From SG-bin9 sp049323835 (GTDB lineage Bacteria > Pseudomonadota > Alphaproteobacteria > Rhizobiales > Xanthobacteraceae), in assembly GCA_049323835.1 (NCBI GenBank), contig JBMOOJ010000056.1, positions 69,896 through 133,895 of the forward strand: a stretch of DNA of 64,000 nt. The letters run 5' to 3'. A program made the position numbers and the translations under genes. The notes beneath the pieces were generated by a model. The model searched no databases. It was not told the origin of the DNA and saw only the letters and a program-made list of their open reading frames with translations. Of this stretch, positions 1 to 8,488 are shown piece after piece. How positions within the stretch are numbered: the stretch's first letter is position 1; each line of letters opens with the position of its first letter.

Positions 1-390
1 CAGCATCAGGCCGCGCTGGTCCGCATACTCGTTCACGAGCGCTGCGATCATCCCGCGATAGACGTCGTTGCGATCCGGCCGCGCATTGCTCTTCAGTATC
101 GGACCCCACTTGCTGATCGCGATGGAGCCGAGCCCGAGCGGCAGTTTCTGCACGCGCATCAGCGCGGCGCCGACCGTTTCACCGCCGATCTTGAAAACCA
201 TCGATTCATGGTGGAGCGACGGCCAGCGAAGCCGGCCGAAGGTGTAGGTCTGCTCCTGACAGATGCCGTCGAATCCCGAAACGGCTGCTTCCCACATGGC
301 GGTCGGCATGACGTGCAGCGCTGGCGAGACGCGCTCGCGCGGCGGCACGGATTGAACGAGGGCGTCTGATTGAATGGCGGTGTCGGTCAT
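1..390 (-). CDS. FemAB/GNAT-like acyltransferase, N-terminal part
   Basis: This is the first 130 codons of a gene that runs off the left edge of the window. The start is the ATG whose complement lies at 388-390. The visible protein has a tryptophan near residue 29, the stretch GFDGICQEQTYTFGRLRW, and later KLPLGLGSIAISKWGPIL. That layout (a short query-like start, then a hydrophobic strand with K/R-LPLGLG and GP-I/V) resembles FemA/FemB-type or GNAT-fold aminoacyl or acetyl transferases. There is no signal peptide, so it is probably cytoplasmic. The catalytic region lies outside the window, so substrate and family assignment remain tentative. It follows engB on the same strand after about 190 bases and may have its own promoter. 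Confidence 0.45.
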   Translation of the reverse strand, partial: MTDTAIQSDALVQSVPPRERVSPALHVMPTAMWEAAVSGFDGICQEQTYTFGRLRWPSLHHESMVFKIGGETVGAALMRVQKLPLGLGSIAISKWGPILKSNARPDRNDVYRGMIAALVNEYADQRGLML

Positions 391-577
391 GTCCACGGCA
401 CGTCGGCACAGAGTCTTTTTCGTTGCGACGATTATACCGGCGTGGACTGGCGGGCCGCACCACGTAACCGCAAACGTCGTTACCGCTGCTGATAACAGTC
501 TATGGTTAAGGTGGAGTGCGGCGAAGCGCGCAGTTTGACTGGAATCGCGCTGTTTATGCGCAACAAGCGGAGGCAGA

Positions 578-1234
578 TCAGGCGTTGCGCTCGCGCAGGA
601 GCCTGATCATCGCCGCGCGCAGCTGCGGCATACCGTCGCCGGTGCTGGATGACGTCACGATGATCTCGGGGAACGCGGCCGGATGCCGGCTCAGCGCAGC
701 TTGCGTCGCGGCAAGGGTTTCCTTCAGTGCCGCGGCCTTCACCTGATCCGACTTGGTCATGACGATCTGATAGCTGACGGCGGACGCATCGAGCGTCTTC
801 ATCACCTCTGCATCGACATCCTTCAGGCCGTGGCGCGAGTCGATCAGCACGTAGACGCGCGCGAGGCTGGCGCGGCCGCGCAGGAAATCGTGGATGAGCG
901 ACGTCCAGGCGAGAATCTTGGCCTTCGGTGCGGCGGCGTAGCCGTAGCCCGGCATATCGACGAGGCGGAAATTCGCGTTCGCCGGTCCCTCGAAGAAGAT
1001 CAGTTCCTGCGTGCGGCCGGGTGTGTGCGACGTGCGCGCCAGTCCGTTGCGGTTGGTCAGCGCATTGATGAGGCTCGACTTGCCGACGTTGGAGCGGCCG
1101 GCGAAGGCGACCTCGAGGCCGGCCATCGGCGGAAGTGCAGCGATCGTCGGCGCGGCCCAGATGAATTTCCAGTCGCCCGCGAACAGGCGGCGGCCTTCCT
1201 CGATCAGGGCAGGGTCGATGTTGGTGGCGCTCAT
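578..1234 (-). CDS. engB: Ribosome biogenesis GTPase EngB (YsxC/YihA)
   Basis: A 218-residue cytoplasmic GTPase of the EngB family, which acts in late assembly of the large ribosomal subunit. The G1 P-loop GRSNVGKSS is at residues 46-54, the G2 region TPGRTQ at 71-76, the G3 motif DMPGYG at 93-98 and the G4 motif TKSD at 160-163. All are intact and in the right order, and the length is normal. It lies downstream of yidC on the same strand, with a palindromic repeat in the gap. The rpmH-rnpA-yidC-engB order is common in Hyphomicrobiales, which supports both the call and the taxonomic placement. Confidence 0.95.
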   Translation of the reverse strand: MSATNIDPALIEEGRRLFAGDWKFIWAAPTIAALPPMAGLEVAFAGRSNVGKSSLINALTNRNGLARTSHTPGRTQELIFFEGPANANFRLVDMPGYGYAAAPKAKILAWTSLIHDFLRGRASLARVYVLIDSRHGLKDVDAEVMKTLDASAVSYQIVMTKSDQVKAAALKETLAATQAALSRHPAAFPEIIVTSSSTGDGMPQLRAAMIRLLRERNA

Positions 1235-1270
1235 CGACGTGCCTTTCAGTTCTGCAAGCCTGCCTGTCTC

Positions 1271-1385
1271 CTCAACCTGAGGAGCGCTTCACGGGAAGCC
1301 CGTCTCGAAGCATGAGGCTGTCGCCAGCAGCGTCTGCTGGCCTCAAGGTTCGAGACGACTGCTCCGCAGTCTCCTCACCGTGAGA
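1271..1385. repeat. Palindromic intergenic repeat between yidC and engB
   Basis: An imperfect inverted repeat of about 115 bp. The inner arms are GTCTCGAAGCATGAGGC (about 1301-1317) and GCCTCAAGGTTCGAGAC (about 1339-1355). The outer arms are CTCAACCTGAGGAG (1271-1284) and CTCCTCACCGTGAG (1371-1384). A further small stem, CAGCAG/CTGCTG, sits in the centre. It ends two bases before the yidC stop codon. It looks like a REP/BIME-type element. From memory, similar sequences with 'gaggagcg...cgtctcgaa' cores are scattered between genes in Bradyrhizobium-type genomes; this was not checked. As RNA it would form a strong hairpin and could attenuate read-through from yidC into engB. Confidence 0.6.
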
Positions 1386-1386
1386 A

Positions 1387-3450
1387 TCAGGTCTTGCCCT
1401 CGATCGGATTGCCGAGGCCGGGTTCGGGCTTTGGTGGTTCGCTCTTTGCGGCTTCGGTCTTCGCTTCCGCGGCCGCCTCGGTTTTCGCCTCGGGAGTTGC
1501 GGGAGCGTCGGTCTTGGCGGCTGCGGCTTCCACGGCGGCGCTGTCGAATTTCTTCTCGGCGGCCGGTGCGTTGTCCTGCTTCACCGGCGCCTTCTCGGCC
1601 TTCTTCACATCCGGCTTCCTCGCCGGGAAGCTGGACTTGATGTTGTCGAACAGTTCGATCTTGGCGCCGTGGCGTTTCATGATGAAGCCCTGCTGCAAGA
1701 CAGACAGCAGGTTGTTCCACGCCCAGTAGATGACGAGGCCGGCCGGGAACGACGCGAGCATGAACGTGAAGATCAGCGGCATCCAGTCGAAGATCATCTT
1801 CTGCGTCGGGTCCGGCGGCGCAGGGTTGAGCTTCATCTGCACCCACATCGTGATGCCCATGATGATCGGCCAGATGCCGAGCATCAGGTACGGGCCGATG
1901 ATGGGACCGAGCGACATCGGATCCCACGGCAGCAGACCGAACAGGTTGAAGATCGTGGTCGGATCGGGGGCGGAGAGGTCCTTGATCCAGCCGAAGAACG
2001 GTGCGTGCCGCATTTCGATTGTGACGAACAGAACCTTGTAGAGCGCAAAGAAGACCGGGATCTGGATCAGGATCGGAAGACAGCCCGCGATCGGGTTGAT
2101 CTTCTCCTTCTTGTAGATCTCCATCATCTCCTGCTGCTGCTTGACCTTGTCGTCGGGATAGCGGTCGCGCAGCGCCATCATTTGCGGCTGGATCGCCTTC
2201 ATCTTCGCCATCGAGGCATAGGATTTGTTGGCGAGGGGGAAGAACACGAGCTTCACCAGCACCGTCACCAGCAGGATGGCGACGCCGAAGTTGCCGGCGA
2301 GCTTGAAGAACCAGTCGATCATCCAGAACATCGGCTTGGTGATGAAGTAGAACCATCCCCAGTCGATCAGCAGTTCGAAACGGTTGAGCTTCAGATTCTT
2401 GTCGTAAGCGTCGATCAGCGCGTTTTCCTTGGCGCCGGCGAACAGACGGGCGCTGGCGACGCCGGTGCCGCCGATCGCGACGGTTTGCGGCTCGAGCAGG
2501 TAGTCGGTCTGATAGGTGCGCAGGTTGCCGACGAGATTCGACGAGAAACGCGCCTGAATCTTCGCCGTGATATCCGGCAGCAGCGTCGCGGCCCAGTACT
2601 TGTCGGTGATGCCGAGCCAGGCGTTCGTAACGTTGAACTCCTTCTTCTTGTCATCATCCATCTTGCTGTAGCCGTACTCCTGCAGGCCCTGCTCGCCGAG
2701 TACGCCGATCAGACCTTCATGCAGGATGTAGTAGCCGGAAACATGCGGCTTGCCGTGGCGCGAGATCAGCGCATACGGATAGAGCGTCACCGGCGCGTTG
2801 CCGGTGTTGGTGACCTCGTCCTTCAGCGTGAACAGGTAGTCCTTGTCGACGGCGATCGTGCGCTTGAAGGTGAGACCTTCACCGTTGTTCCAGGTGAGGA
2901 TCACGGGCCTGTCGGCCGAGAGCGCGCCCGAACCTTGCTGCGACCACAGGGTGTTCTGGTCGGGAATCTTGGCGTTCGAGCCGGTGGCGGCGACCCAGCC
3001 GAATTCGGCATAGAACGGATGCTCGGTGCCCGACGGCGCCAGCAGCACGATGGCCGGCGACTTCGGATCGACCGTTTCGCGATATTGCACGAGCGACACG
3101 TCGTCGATGCGGCCGCCCTTCAGCGAAATGCTGCCCGCAACCTTCGGCGTCTCGATCTTGACGCGCGGCGTGGCGGCGAGCGCCGTTGCGCGCGGAACGA
3201 TCGAGCTCGCCATGCCCGGCGCCGCCGGCTGGGCTGCCGGTGCGGGCTGGGATGGCGTCGCGCCAGCCTGCGGCGTCTGCGAGGTTGCCGGCGCGGAGGA
3301 TGGCGTGCCGCTCTGCGTCTGGCCCTGCTGCGCGGCCTGCTGGGCGGCGCGCTGCTTTTCCATCGCCGGGATGTTGTAGAAGTACTGCCAGCCAATCAGC
3401 ACGAGGCCGGACAGCAGGACCGCGAGAATGGTGTTGCGATTGTCGGTCAT
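1387..3450 (-). CDS. yidC: Membrane protein insertase YidC
   Basis: A 687-residue inner-membrane insertase that, alone or with SecYEG, places membrane proteins in the bilayer. The N-terminus (NTILAVLLSGLVLIGWQYFY) is the first membrane segment. A Pro/Ala/Gln-rich linker follows, then the periplasmic domain (about 90-340) and the Oxa1-type core (about 370-590) with FKLAGNFGVAILLVTVLVK and GCLPILIQIPVFFALYKV. The last 90 residues form an Ala/Lys/Glu-rich tail, longer than in enteric YidC and as often seen in alphaproteobacteria, where a basic tail can contact the ribosome. It sits in the rpmH-rnpA-yidC arrangement. The start ATG is well placed 60 bases after rnpA. Confidence 0.96.
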   Translation of the reverse strand: MTDNRNTILAVLLSGLVLIGWQYFYNIPAMEKQRAAQQAAQQGQTQSGTPSSAPATSQTPQAGATPSQPAPAAQPAAPGMASSIVPRATALAATPRVKIETPKVAGSISLKGGRIDDVSLVQYRETVDPKSPAIVLLAPSGTEHPFYAEFGWVAATGSNAKIPDQNTLWSQQGSGALSADRPVILTWNNGEGLTFKRTIAVDKDYLFTLKDEVTNTGNAPVTLYPYALISRHGKPHVSGYYILHEGLIGVLGEQGLQEYGYSKMDDDKKKEFNVTNAWLGITDKYWAATLLPDITAKIQARFSSNLVGNLRTYQTDYLLEPQTVAIGGTGVASARLFAGAKENALIDAYDKNLKLNRFELLIDWGWFYFITKPMFWMIDWFFKLAGNFGVAILLVTVLVKLVFFPLANKSYASMAKMKAIQPQMMALRDRYPDDKVKQQQEMMEIYKKEKINPIAGCLPILIQIPVFFALYKVLFVTIEMRHAPFFGWIKDLSAPDPTTIFNLFGLLPWDPMSLGPIIGPYLMLGIWPIIMGITMWVQMKLNPAPPDPTQKMIFDWMPLIFTFMLASFPAGLVIYWAWNNLLSVLQQGFIMKRHGAKIELFDNIKSSFPARKPDVKKAEKAPVKQDNAPAAEKKFDSAAVEAAAAKTDAPATPEAKTEAAAEAKTEAAKSEPPKPEPGLGNPIEGKT

Positions 3451-3510
3451 TGTTCAGGTCTCGTCGATCAGCTGTGCCTGCATCGGCTCTGGGATAACGG
3501 ATGATTGTGG

Positions 3511-3885
3511 TCAGGCCGCGCCGGGCGCTGGCTTGCTAGCGGATTTGTGACGCTCCGGCCGCGCCTTTTCGAGGCGGTGAAGTGTCGCCTTGAGATCGTC
3601 GAGCATGGCCGTGAAGTCGCGGCTGAGCGCAGTGCGCCTGCCCACCAGCACGTAGTCGCTGTGCGGGCGCATGGTGGATGCGTCGATCTGCTTGACGAGC
3701 TCGCGCAGGCGGCGGCGGACGCGATTGCGTTCGGTCGCGGTTCCAACCTTGCGGGAAACGGTAAAGCCAACGCGGACCGGGCCGCGATCGTCACGGGGGA
3801 GGCGCTGGACAACAAAGGCCGGGCTCGCCAGCCGCGCGCCGCTGGCAACGGCGAGGAAGTCCGCCCGTTGCCTGAGCCGTTCCAT
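3511..3885 (-). CDS. rnpA: Ribonuclease P protein component
   Basis: A 124-residue basic protein that binds RNase P RNA and helps it remove 5' leaders from tRNA precursors. The family signature is clear: FTVSRKVGTATERNRVRRRLRE at about residues 41-62 contains the RNR motif that contacts the RNA, and MERLRQRADF is a typical N-terminus. It follows rpmH by 41 bases on the same strand and precedes yidC, the classic arrangement. A short Ala/Pro-rich C-terminal tail extends past the usual fold, a minor and common variation. Confidence 0.95.
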   Translation of the reverse strand: MERLRQRADFLAVASGARLASPAFVVQRLPRDDRGPVRVGFTVSRKVGTATERNRVRRRLRELVKQIDASTMRPHSDYVLVGRRTALSRDFTAMLDDLKATLHRLEKARPERHKSASKPAPGAA

Positions 3886-3926
3886 GTGAGAACCGGATTG
3901 GGGTTGAGAGGTCTCGGGCCGGGCGA

Positions 3927-4061
3927 TCAGGCGCTGAGCTTCTTGCGGCCGCGCGCGCGGCGTGCTGCCAGAACCTTGCGGCCGCCGGCGGTAGCCTGAC
4001 GCGCGCGATAGCCGTGGCGGCGCTTGCGCACCAGTTTGCTGGGTTGATAGGTCCGCTTCAC
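3927..4061 (-). CDS. rpmH: 50S ribosomal protein L34
   Basis: A 44-residue ribosomal protein beginning at a GTG codon. It reads (M)KRTYQPSKLVRKRRHGYRAR and ends GRKKLSA, matching L34 along its whole length. The GTG start is chosen because it gives exactly the conserved KRTYQPS start. It is the promoter-proximal gene of the rpmH-rnpA-yidC group and has a strong promoter about 110 bases upstream. Confidence 0.97.
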   Translation of the reverse strand: MKRTYQPSKLVRKRRHGYRARQATAGGRKVLAARRARGRKKLSA

Positions 4062-4391
4062 GGTTCGTACTCCGCTGGGCAATTCGCCGAGGAATGAGGT
4101 TTAGTCCCAGATGCTTGCGGCCTAAAACAGACCGGCCCGGTCGAGCCGGGCCATCGCGGACAGTTGGCGCGGCTTATACGGGAGCGACCCGTTTTCGTCA
4201 ATCTTGTCCCGTTATTTCAAGGCGATGGGAAGAAACGCGGGAACGGATTGTTCCGTATAGGTAATTGCTCGCGCTGGCCTGCGGCCGGGGGCTTCCGGGA
4301 GCGCTCCGGAATGCCCATCTAGCCAGTTGGGGAGCGGGCGTCCGGCAACTTGTCAGGTCACTTGTCGAGTACCTTGGGGAGCAGGCGCTGA
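4062..4391. other. Intergenic region between rpmH and the sensor kinase
   Basis: A divergent intergenic region of 330 bases. Apart from the rpmH promoter, I see no convincing reading frame, RNA gene or DnaA-box cluster. The bases just before the kinase start contain a GGGGAG stretch at about 4376-4381 that could be its ribosome binding site. No clear promoter for the kinase is visible. Confidence 0.5.
4173..4201 (-). promoter_or_regulatory. Housekeeping sigma-70-type promoter of rpmH
   Basis: Read on the minus strand, TTGACG (4196-4201) is followed after exactly 17 bases by TATAAG (4173-4178). This is a near-consensus promoter about 110 bases before the rpmH start codon, leaving a roughly 100-base leader. 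Such a leader is common for rpmH operons. Confidence 0.75.
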
Positions 4392-5909
4392 ATGTCGGCG
4401 GCCAGGTTCAACAGCAAGTCCGATATCGGGGCTCCGCCGACCAAGGGTCCGGCGCGGCTTTCGCTGTGGCGGCGGCTATGGCCTCGGCCACTGGGCCTGT
4501 CAGGCAAGCTCCTGCTGCTCACCATTCCGCTGGTGATGATCGCGGAAGTCCTGATCTACGTCCCCTCCATCGCCAATTTCCGGGTCAACTGGCTGAACGA
4601 CCGGCTTGCCGCCGCCAACACCGCGGCGCTGGTGCTCGATGCGGCGCCGAGCGGCGCGGTGCCGGACTCGCTGGCGAAGCAGCTGCTGGAGAGCATCGGT
4701 GCGCGCGCCGTCGCCATCAAGCTCGGCCAGCAGCGGCGTCTGCTCGCCGTCGCCGACATGCCCTCGGCCATCGACGATAACATCGACCTGCGGCAGATGA
4801 ACGTCGGCTCGGCCACCATTGATGCGTTTCGTGTGATGCTCGGCCGCGGCAGCGAGGTGATGCGCGTGATCGGGCCCTCGCGCACCGGCGGACAGTTCAT
4901 CGAGGTCGTGCTGGACGAGCGGCCGCTGCGGATCGCGATGTACCGCTTCTCGGCGAACGTATTGCTGTGGTCGCTGGCGATCTCGATTCTCACTGCGGGG
5001 CTTGTCTATCTCGCGCTGCATTTCCTGTTCGTGCGGCCGATGCGGCGGGTCACCGCGAACCTCGTTGCATTCCACCGCGATCCGGAAAGTCAGGCGCAGA
5101 TCATCACGCCGTCCGGCCGTGGCGACGAGATCGGCGTCGTCGAACGCGAATTGTCCGACATGCAGCGCGACCTCAACTCGATGCTGCATCAGAAAAGCCG
5201 GCTCGCCGCGCTCGGGCTCGCGGTGTCGAAGATCAATCATGACCTGCGCAATATCCTCGCCTCGTCTCAGCTCATCTCCGATCAGCTCGGCACCGTTCCC
5301 GATCCCCGGGTGCAGCGCTTTGCGCCGAAGCTGATGCGGACGCTGGAGCGCGCGATCGCGCTCTGCCAGTCGACGCTCTCCTATGGGCGCGCGCAGGAGG
5401 CTTCGCCCGATCGCCGGATGGTGCTGATCGACCCGATCGTCACCGAAGTACGCGAATCTGCGGGCCTCGCCGGCGATAGTCCGATCGCGTGGGTGTGCGC
5501 CATCGAGCGTGGCCTCACCGTCGACGCCGATCCGGATCATCTGTTCCGCGTCCTGCTCAACCTCGTGCGCAACGCCGCGCAGGCGCTCGAAGCGCAGCCG
5601 GAGGGGCATGTGGCGCAGCGGCAGATTCGCGTCACGGGGCGGCGCGAGGGCAGTGTCTCGATCATCGAGATCGCCGACACCGGCCCTGGCATTCCGCCAA
5701 AGGCGCGGGCGCATCTGTTCGAGGCGTTCCAGGGCTCGGACCGGGTGGGCGGCACCGGGCTCGGCCTTGCGATTGCCGCAGAACTTGTCCGTGCGCATGG
5801 CGGCGAGATCTATCTGGTCGAGGGCACGATCGGTGCGACCTTCCGGATCGCGATCCCCGACCGGCCGATCGAATTGCACCAGATGCGGCCGGAACGGGCA
5901 CGGGCCTGA
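4392..5909 (+). CDS. Membrane sensor histidine kinase
   Basis: A 505-residue sensor kinase. Membrane segments lie at about 37-59 and 191-214 and enclose a periplasmic or extracytoplasmic sensor region of about 130 residues. A HAMP linker (about 215-265) follows, then the phosphoacceptor H-box NHDLRN with His283. The HATPase_c domain has the N-box LLNLVRNAAQAL, the G1 box DTGPGIP and GGTGLGLAIAAELV. All catalytic motifs are intact. No response regulator gene lies beside it, so it is an orphan kinase in this window and its partner and signal are unknown. The protein C-terminus is unremarkable. Confidence 0.9.
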   Translation: MSAARFNSKSDIGAPPTKGPARLSLWRRLWPRPLGLSGKLLLLTIPLVMIAEVLIYVPSIANFRVNWLNDRLAAANTAALVLDAAPSGAVPDSLAKQLLESIGARAVAIKLGQQRRLLAVADMPSAIDDNIDLRQMNVGSATIDAFRVMLGRGSEVMRVIGPSRTGGQFIEVVLDERPLRIAMYRFSANVLLWSLAISILTAGLVYLALHFLFVRPMRRVTANLVAFHRDPESQAQIITPSGRGDEIGVVERELSDMQRDLNSMLHQKSRLAALGLAVSKINHDLRNILASSQLISDQLGTVPDPRVQRFAPKLMRTLERAIALCQSTLSYGRAQEASPDRRMVLIDPIVTEVRESAGLAGDSPIAWVCAIERGLTVDADPDHLFRVLLNLVRNAAQALEAQPEGHVAQRQIRVTGRREGSVSIIEIADTGPGIPPKARAHLFEAFQGSDRVGGTGLGLAIAAELVRAHGGEIYLVEGTIGATFRIAIPDRPIELHQMRPERARA

Positions 5910-6063
5910 AGTTCGGATCGGCGGGATTCGGCATAAGTTGTGTCCCGCCAGAACTTGCAAAGCCGGGCTGGAGCCGTTAGGCATGGCCCCTCCGAAGGAC
6001 CGCGCAAACCGCCGTCCCCGGATCAGCCGGCGGGTCTCAACCCCATGGCCGAATTGGCAAAAA

Positions 6064-6140
6064 GCGCCCGTAGCTCAGCTGGATAGAGCACCAGACTACG
6101 AATCTGGGGGTCAGAGGTTCGAATCCTTTCGGGCGCGCCA
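6064..6140 (+). tRNA. tRNA-Arg (anticodon ACG)
   Basis: A complete 77-nt tRNA with encoded CCA. The acceptor stem GCGCCCG pairs with CGGGCGC, the discriminator is G, the D-arm is GCTCAGCTGGATAGAGC, the anticodon stem is CCAGA/TCTGG with loop CTACGAA (anticodon ACG at 6098-6100), and the T-arm contains GGTTCGAATCC. An ACG anticodon is normally edited to ICG and reads CGU, CGC and CGA arginine codons. The 3' end is followed by ordinary sequence with no integrase gene or att-like repeat, so it is not acting as an integration site here. Confidence 0.97.
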
Positions 6141-6211
6141 CTTCCTCAATACTTCATCAAGCTCGCATGGATTCGCAGTCGGTCGCCGGACGTCCTGCCT
6201 TGAGGAATGCC

Positions 6212-7432
6212 ATGAAGCCGGAACATCCGATCGACCTCGTTTCGCCGTCCTTCCACGCGAACCCGGCCGCGACGCTCGACCAGATCCGGCGCACCGGCCA
6301 GGGCGTGATCAGGGTCAAGCTGCCGATCATCGGCAGGACATGGCTTTGCGTGACGCACGAGACGTGCGCATCGCTGCTCAAGGACCACGATTCGTTTGCG
6401 CGCGATCCCGCCAATGCCGGGCGCTTCTTTCAAGCCAATATTCTCAGGGTTCTGCCGCGAACGATCCGGCTGCTTGCGCTGAACATGCTTGGGCATGACG
6501 ATCCGGAGCATCGCCGGTTGCGCCGGCTCGTCGATCAGGCCTTCCAGCGCCGCAGCATCGATGCGATCCGGCCGATCATCGTGGAGACGGCGGATCGTCT
6601 GCTCGACCGGATCGGCGCGCGAAAGGAAGCCGATTTGATGGACGTGTTCTGCCGCGATCTCCCGCTGTCGGTCATCTGCGCGATGCTCGGCCTGCCGGAG
6701 CGCGATCACGAGCGTTTCAAGTCATGGCTCGGGGGCTTGAAGGATACAGCCAACATCGGCGCCGTGATCCGCGCCATCCCCGGCGTCGTGCGGGTCGTGA
6801 GTTATCTGAGACGGGTGTCGCGCCCCGGTGGCGGTGCGAAGCCGGATGGATTGATCGCGGCGCTGCGCGATGTCGAGCTGGAAGAGGGGCGTCTCACCGA
6901 GGACGAACTCGTCTCCATGATCTTTCTGCTGTTCGGCGCGGGACAGGAAACCACGACTCATCTGATCGCCGGCGGCTTGCTTGAGATTCTGCGCCACCCC
7001 GAGCAGCGCCGCGCGCTACAGGCCGACGCGCAATTGCTGCCGCTGTGCGTCGAGGAATGCCTGCGTCATGTTTCGCCGGTCCAGGTCACCAAACCGCGCT
7101 GGGCGAAGCGCGACGTCGTCCTCGGCGGACAGCGGATCGCGCGCGGCGAGATGGTTGCCGCGTTTCTGACGGCCGCCAACCGCGATCCCGCGACATTCGC
7201 CAACCCGGACGTCTTCGATGCCGGGCGCAGGCCGAATCCGCATCTCTCGTTCGGAACCGGCGTCCACTTCTGCCTCGGCTTCCAGCTCGCGCGCGCCGAG
7301 GCCGCGGTTGCGTTCGAGAGAATACTGCTCAGATATCCCGACGTCGCTCTGGCAAGCGACCCGGCGGCGCTCGTCTGGCACCGCCGGATGGGGATCCGCG
7401 CGCTCGCGCGCCTTCCTGCAAGGCTCGGCTAG
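6212..7432 (+). CDS. Cytochrome P450
   Basis: A soluble bacterial P450 monooxygenase of about 406 residues. The I-helix oxygen-activation motif is LFGAGQETTTH, the K-helix ExxR is EECLR, and the heme-thiolate loop is FGTGVHFCLGFQLARAE with the axial cysteine. I prefer the ATG at 6212 because GAGGAA sits just upstream; an in-frame ATG at 6167 would add 15 residues but has no ribosome binding site. No ferredoxin or ferredoxin reductase is adjacent, so redox partners must come from elsewhere. The substrate cannot be predicted. It directly follows tRNA-Arg. Confidence 0.9.
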   Translation: MKPEHPIDLVSPSFHANPAATLDQIRRTGQGVIRVKLPIIGRTWLCVTHETCASLLKDHDSFARDPANAGRFFQANILRVLPRTIRLLALNMLGHDDPEHRRLRRLVDQAFQRRSIDAIRPIIVETADRLLDRIGARKEADLMDVFCRDLPLSVICAMLGLPERDHERFKSWLGGLKDTANIGAVIRAIPGVVRVVSYLRRVSRPGGGAKPDGLIAALRDVELEEGRLTEDELVSMIFLLFGAGQETTTHLIAGGLLEILRHPEQRRALQADAQLLPLCVEECLRHVSPVQVTKPRWAKRDVVLGGQRIARGEMVAAFLTAANRDPATFANPDVFDAGRRPNPHLSFGTGVHFCLGFQLARAEAAVAFERILLRYPDVALASDPAALVWHRRMGIRALARLPARLG

Positions 7433-7462
7433 TGGCGGTTTGCGCCGCCGGTGCGCACGCGC

Positions 7463-8440
7463 CTAGTTCACCGTGACGCCGGCGCTCTTGATGATCGGCA
7501 CCCATTTGTCGATCTCGGAATTCACGAGCTTTCCGAGCGCGGCTGGCGTCTGGCTCGCTTCGTCGGGTACTTCGGCGCCGAGGTCGAGCAGCCGCTTGCG
7601 CACCTTTTCGTCCTTCAGTGCCGCGCGCGCGGTGGCGTTGAGCTTTTCGACGATGTCCTTCGGCGTGCCCTTCGGGGCGAACAGCGCGTTCCAGCCGGTC
7701 GCCTGAAATTCCGGCAGGCCCTGCTCGGCGGTGGTCGGCACATCGGGGATGATCGGCACCCGCGACTTCACCGCAACCACGAGACCTTTGACCTCCTTCG
7801 CCTGTACCTGCGGCACCACGCCGACGGTCTGGTCGCAGACGGAGTCGATCTCTCCGGACAGAACGGCATTGAGCGCCGGGCCGGAACCGCGGAACGGCAC
7901 GTGCTGCGGCTTCACGCCGAGCAGCGAATCGAGAAACAGGCAGGTGAGGTGCGACGTCGCGCCGACGCCGCCGGTGCCGTAGTTCATCTTCGCGGCGTTG
8001 GCCTTCAGGTAGGCGACGAACTCCTTGAAGTCTTTCACCGGCAATTCCTTCTTCGCCACCACCAGCATCGGCGTCGAAGCTGCATTCATGATCGGCTCGA
8101 AATCCGTGCGCGGGTCGTAGGCGAGCTTCGGATAGAGGCCGACGCTCGCGGCCTGCGTGCCGAGATTGCCCATCAGGATCGTGTACCCGTCCGGTGCGGA
8201 CTTGGCGACGCGCGTCACGGCGATGGTGCCGCCGGCGCCCGTGACGTTCTCGATCACCACCTGCTGGCCGAGCGTGCGGCCCATGTGATCGGCGACGACG
8301 CGCGAAATCACGTCGGTCGCACCGCCTGCCGCGAACGGAACGACGAGTGTGATCGGCCGTGCCGGGTAGCTTGATTGCGCCTGCGCGGCGGACGCCGTGA
8401 CGCACAATGCGGCGGCGATGGTAGCGATCGTATTTCTCAT
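7463..8440 (-). CDS. TctC/Bug-family periplasmic receptor (orphan)
   Basis: A 325-residue periplasmic solute-binding protein of the Bug/TctC family, the receptor part of tripartite tricarboxylate transporters. It begins with a Sec signal peptide that ends near AAQAQ and continues SSYPARPITLVVPFAAGGATDV, the family's hallmark beta-strand and ligand loop. Later family motifs such as MGNLGTQ and GVGATSHL are present. No TctA or TctB membrane gene is adjacent; it lies 48 bases downstream of leuD on the same strand. It probably captures a small carboxylate and either uses a distant TctAB or signals; its pairing with leuCD suggests a carboxylic acid ligand. Confidence 0.88.
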   Translation of the reverse strand: MRNTIATIAAALCVTASAAQAQSSYPARPITLVVPFAAGGATDVISRVVADHMGRTLGQQVVIENVTGAGGTIAVTRVAKSAPDGYTILMGNLGTQAASVGLYPKLAYDPRTDFEPIMNAASTPMLVVAKKELPVKDFKEFVAYLKANAAKMNYGTGGVGATSHLTCLFLDSLLGVKPQHVPFRGSGPALNAVLSGEIDSVCDQTVGVVPQVQAKEVKGLVVAVKSRVPIIPDVPTTAEQGLPEFQATGWNALFAPKGTPKDIVEKLNATARAALKDEKVRKRLLDLGAEVPDEASQTPAALGKLVNSEIDKWVPIIKSAGVTVN

Positions 8441-8488
8441 TGGTCGTTTCCTCCTGGAGAAGCCGTTCGCTCGCTCATGCGAGCCATT

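Noticed and set aside
1669..3504. Long plus-strand frame of about 610 codons opposite yidC
   Set aside because: The composition is that of an antisense shadow, rich in Arg, His, Asp and Glu without hydrophobic core.
4062..4391. Chromosomal origin beside rpmH
   Set aside because: rpmH lies near oriC in many bacteria, but no DnaA-box cluster or dnaA gene is visible here.
6064..7432. Integrated element at tRNA-Arg
   Set aside because: No integrase, no repeated tRNA 3' end and normal composition downstream; the P450 is an ordinary neighbour.
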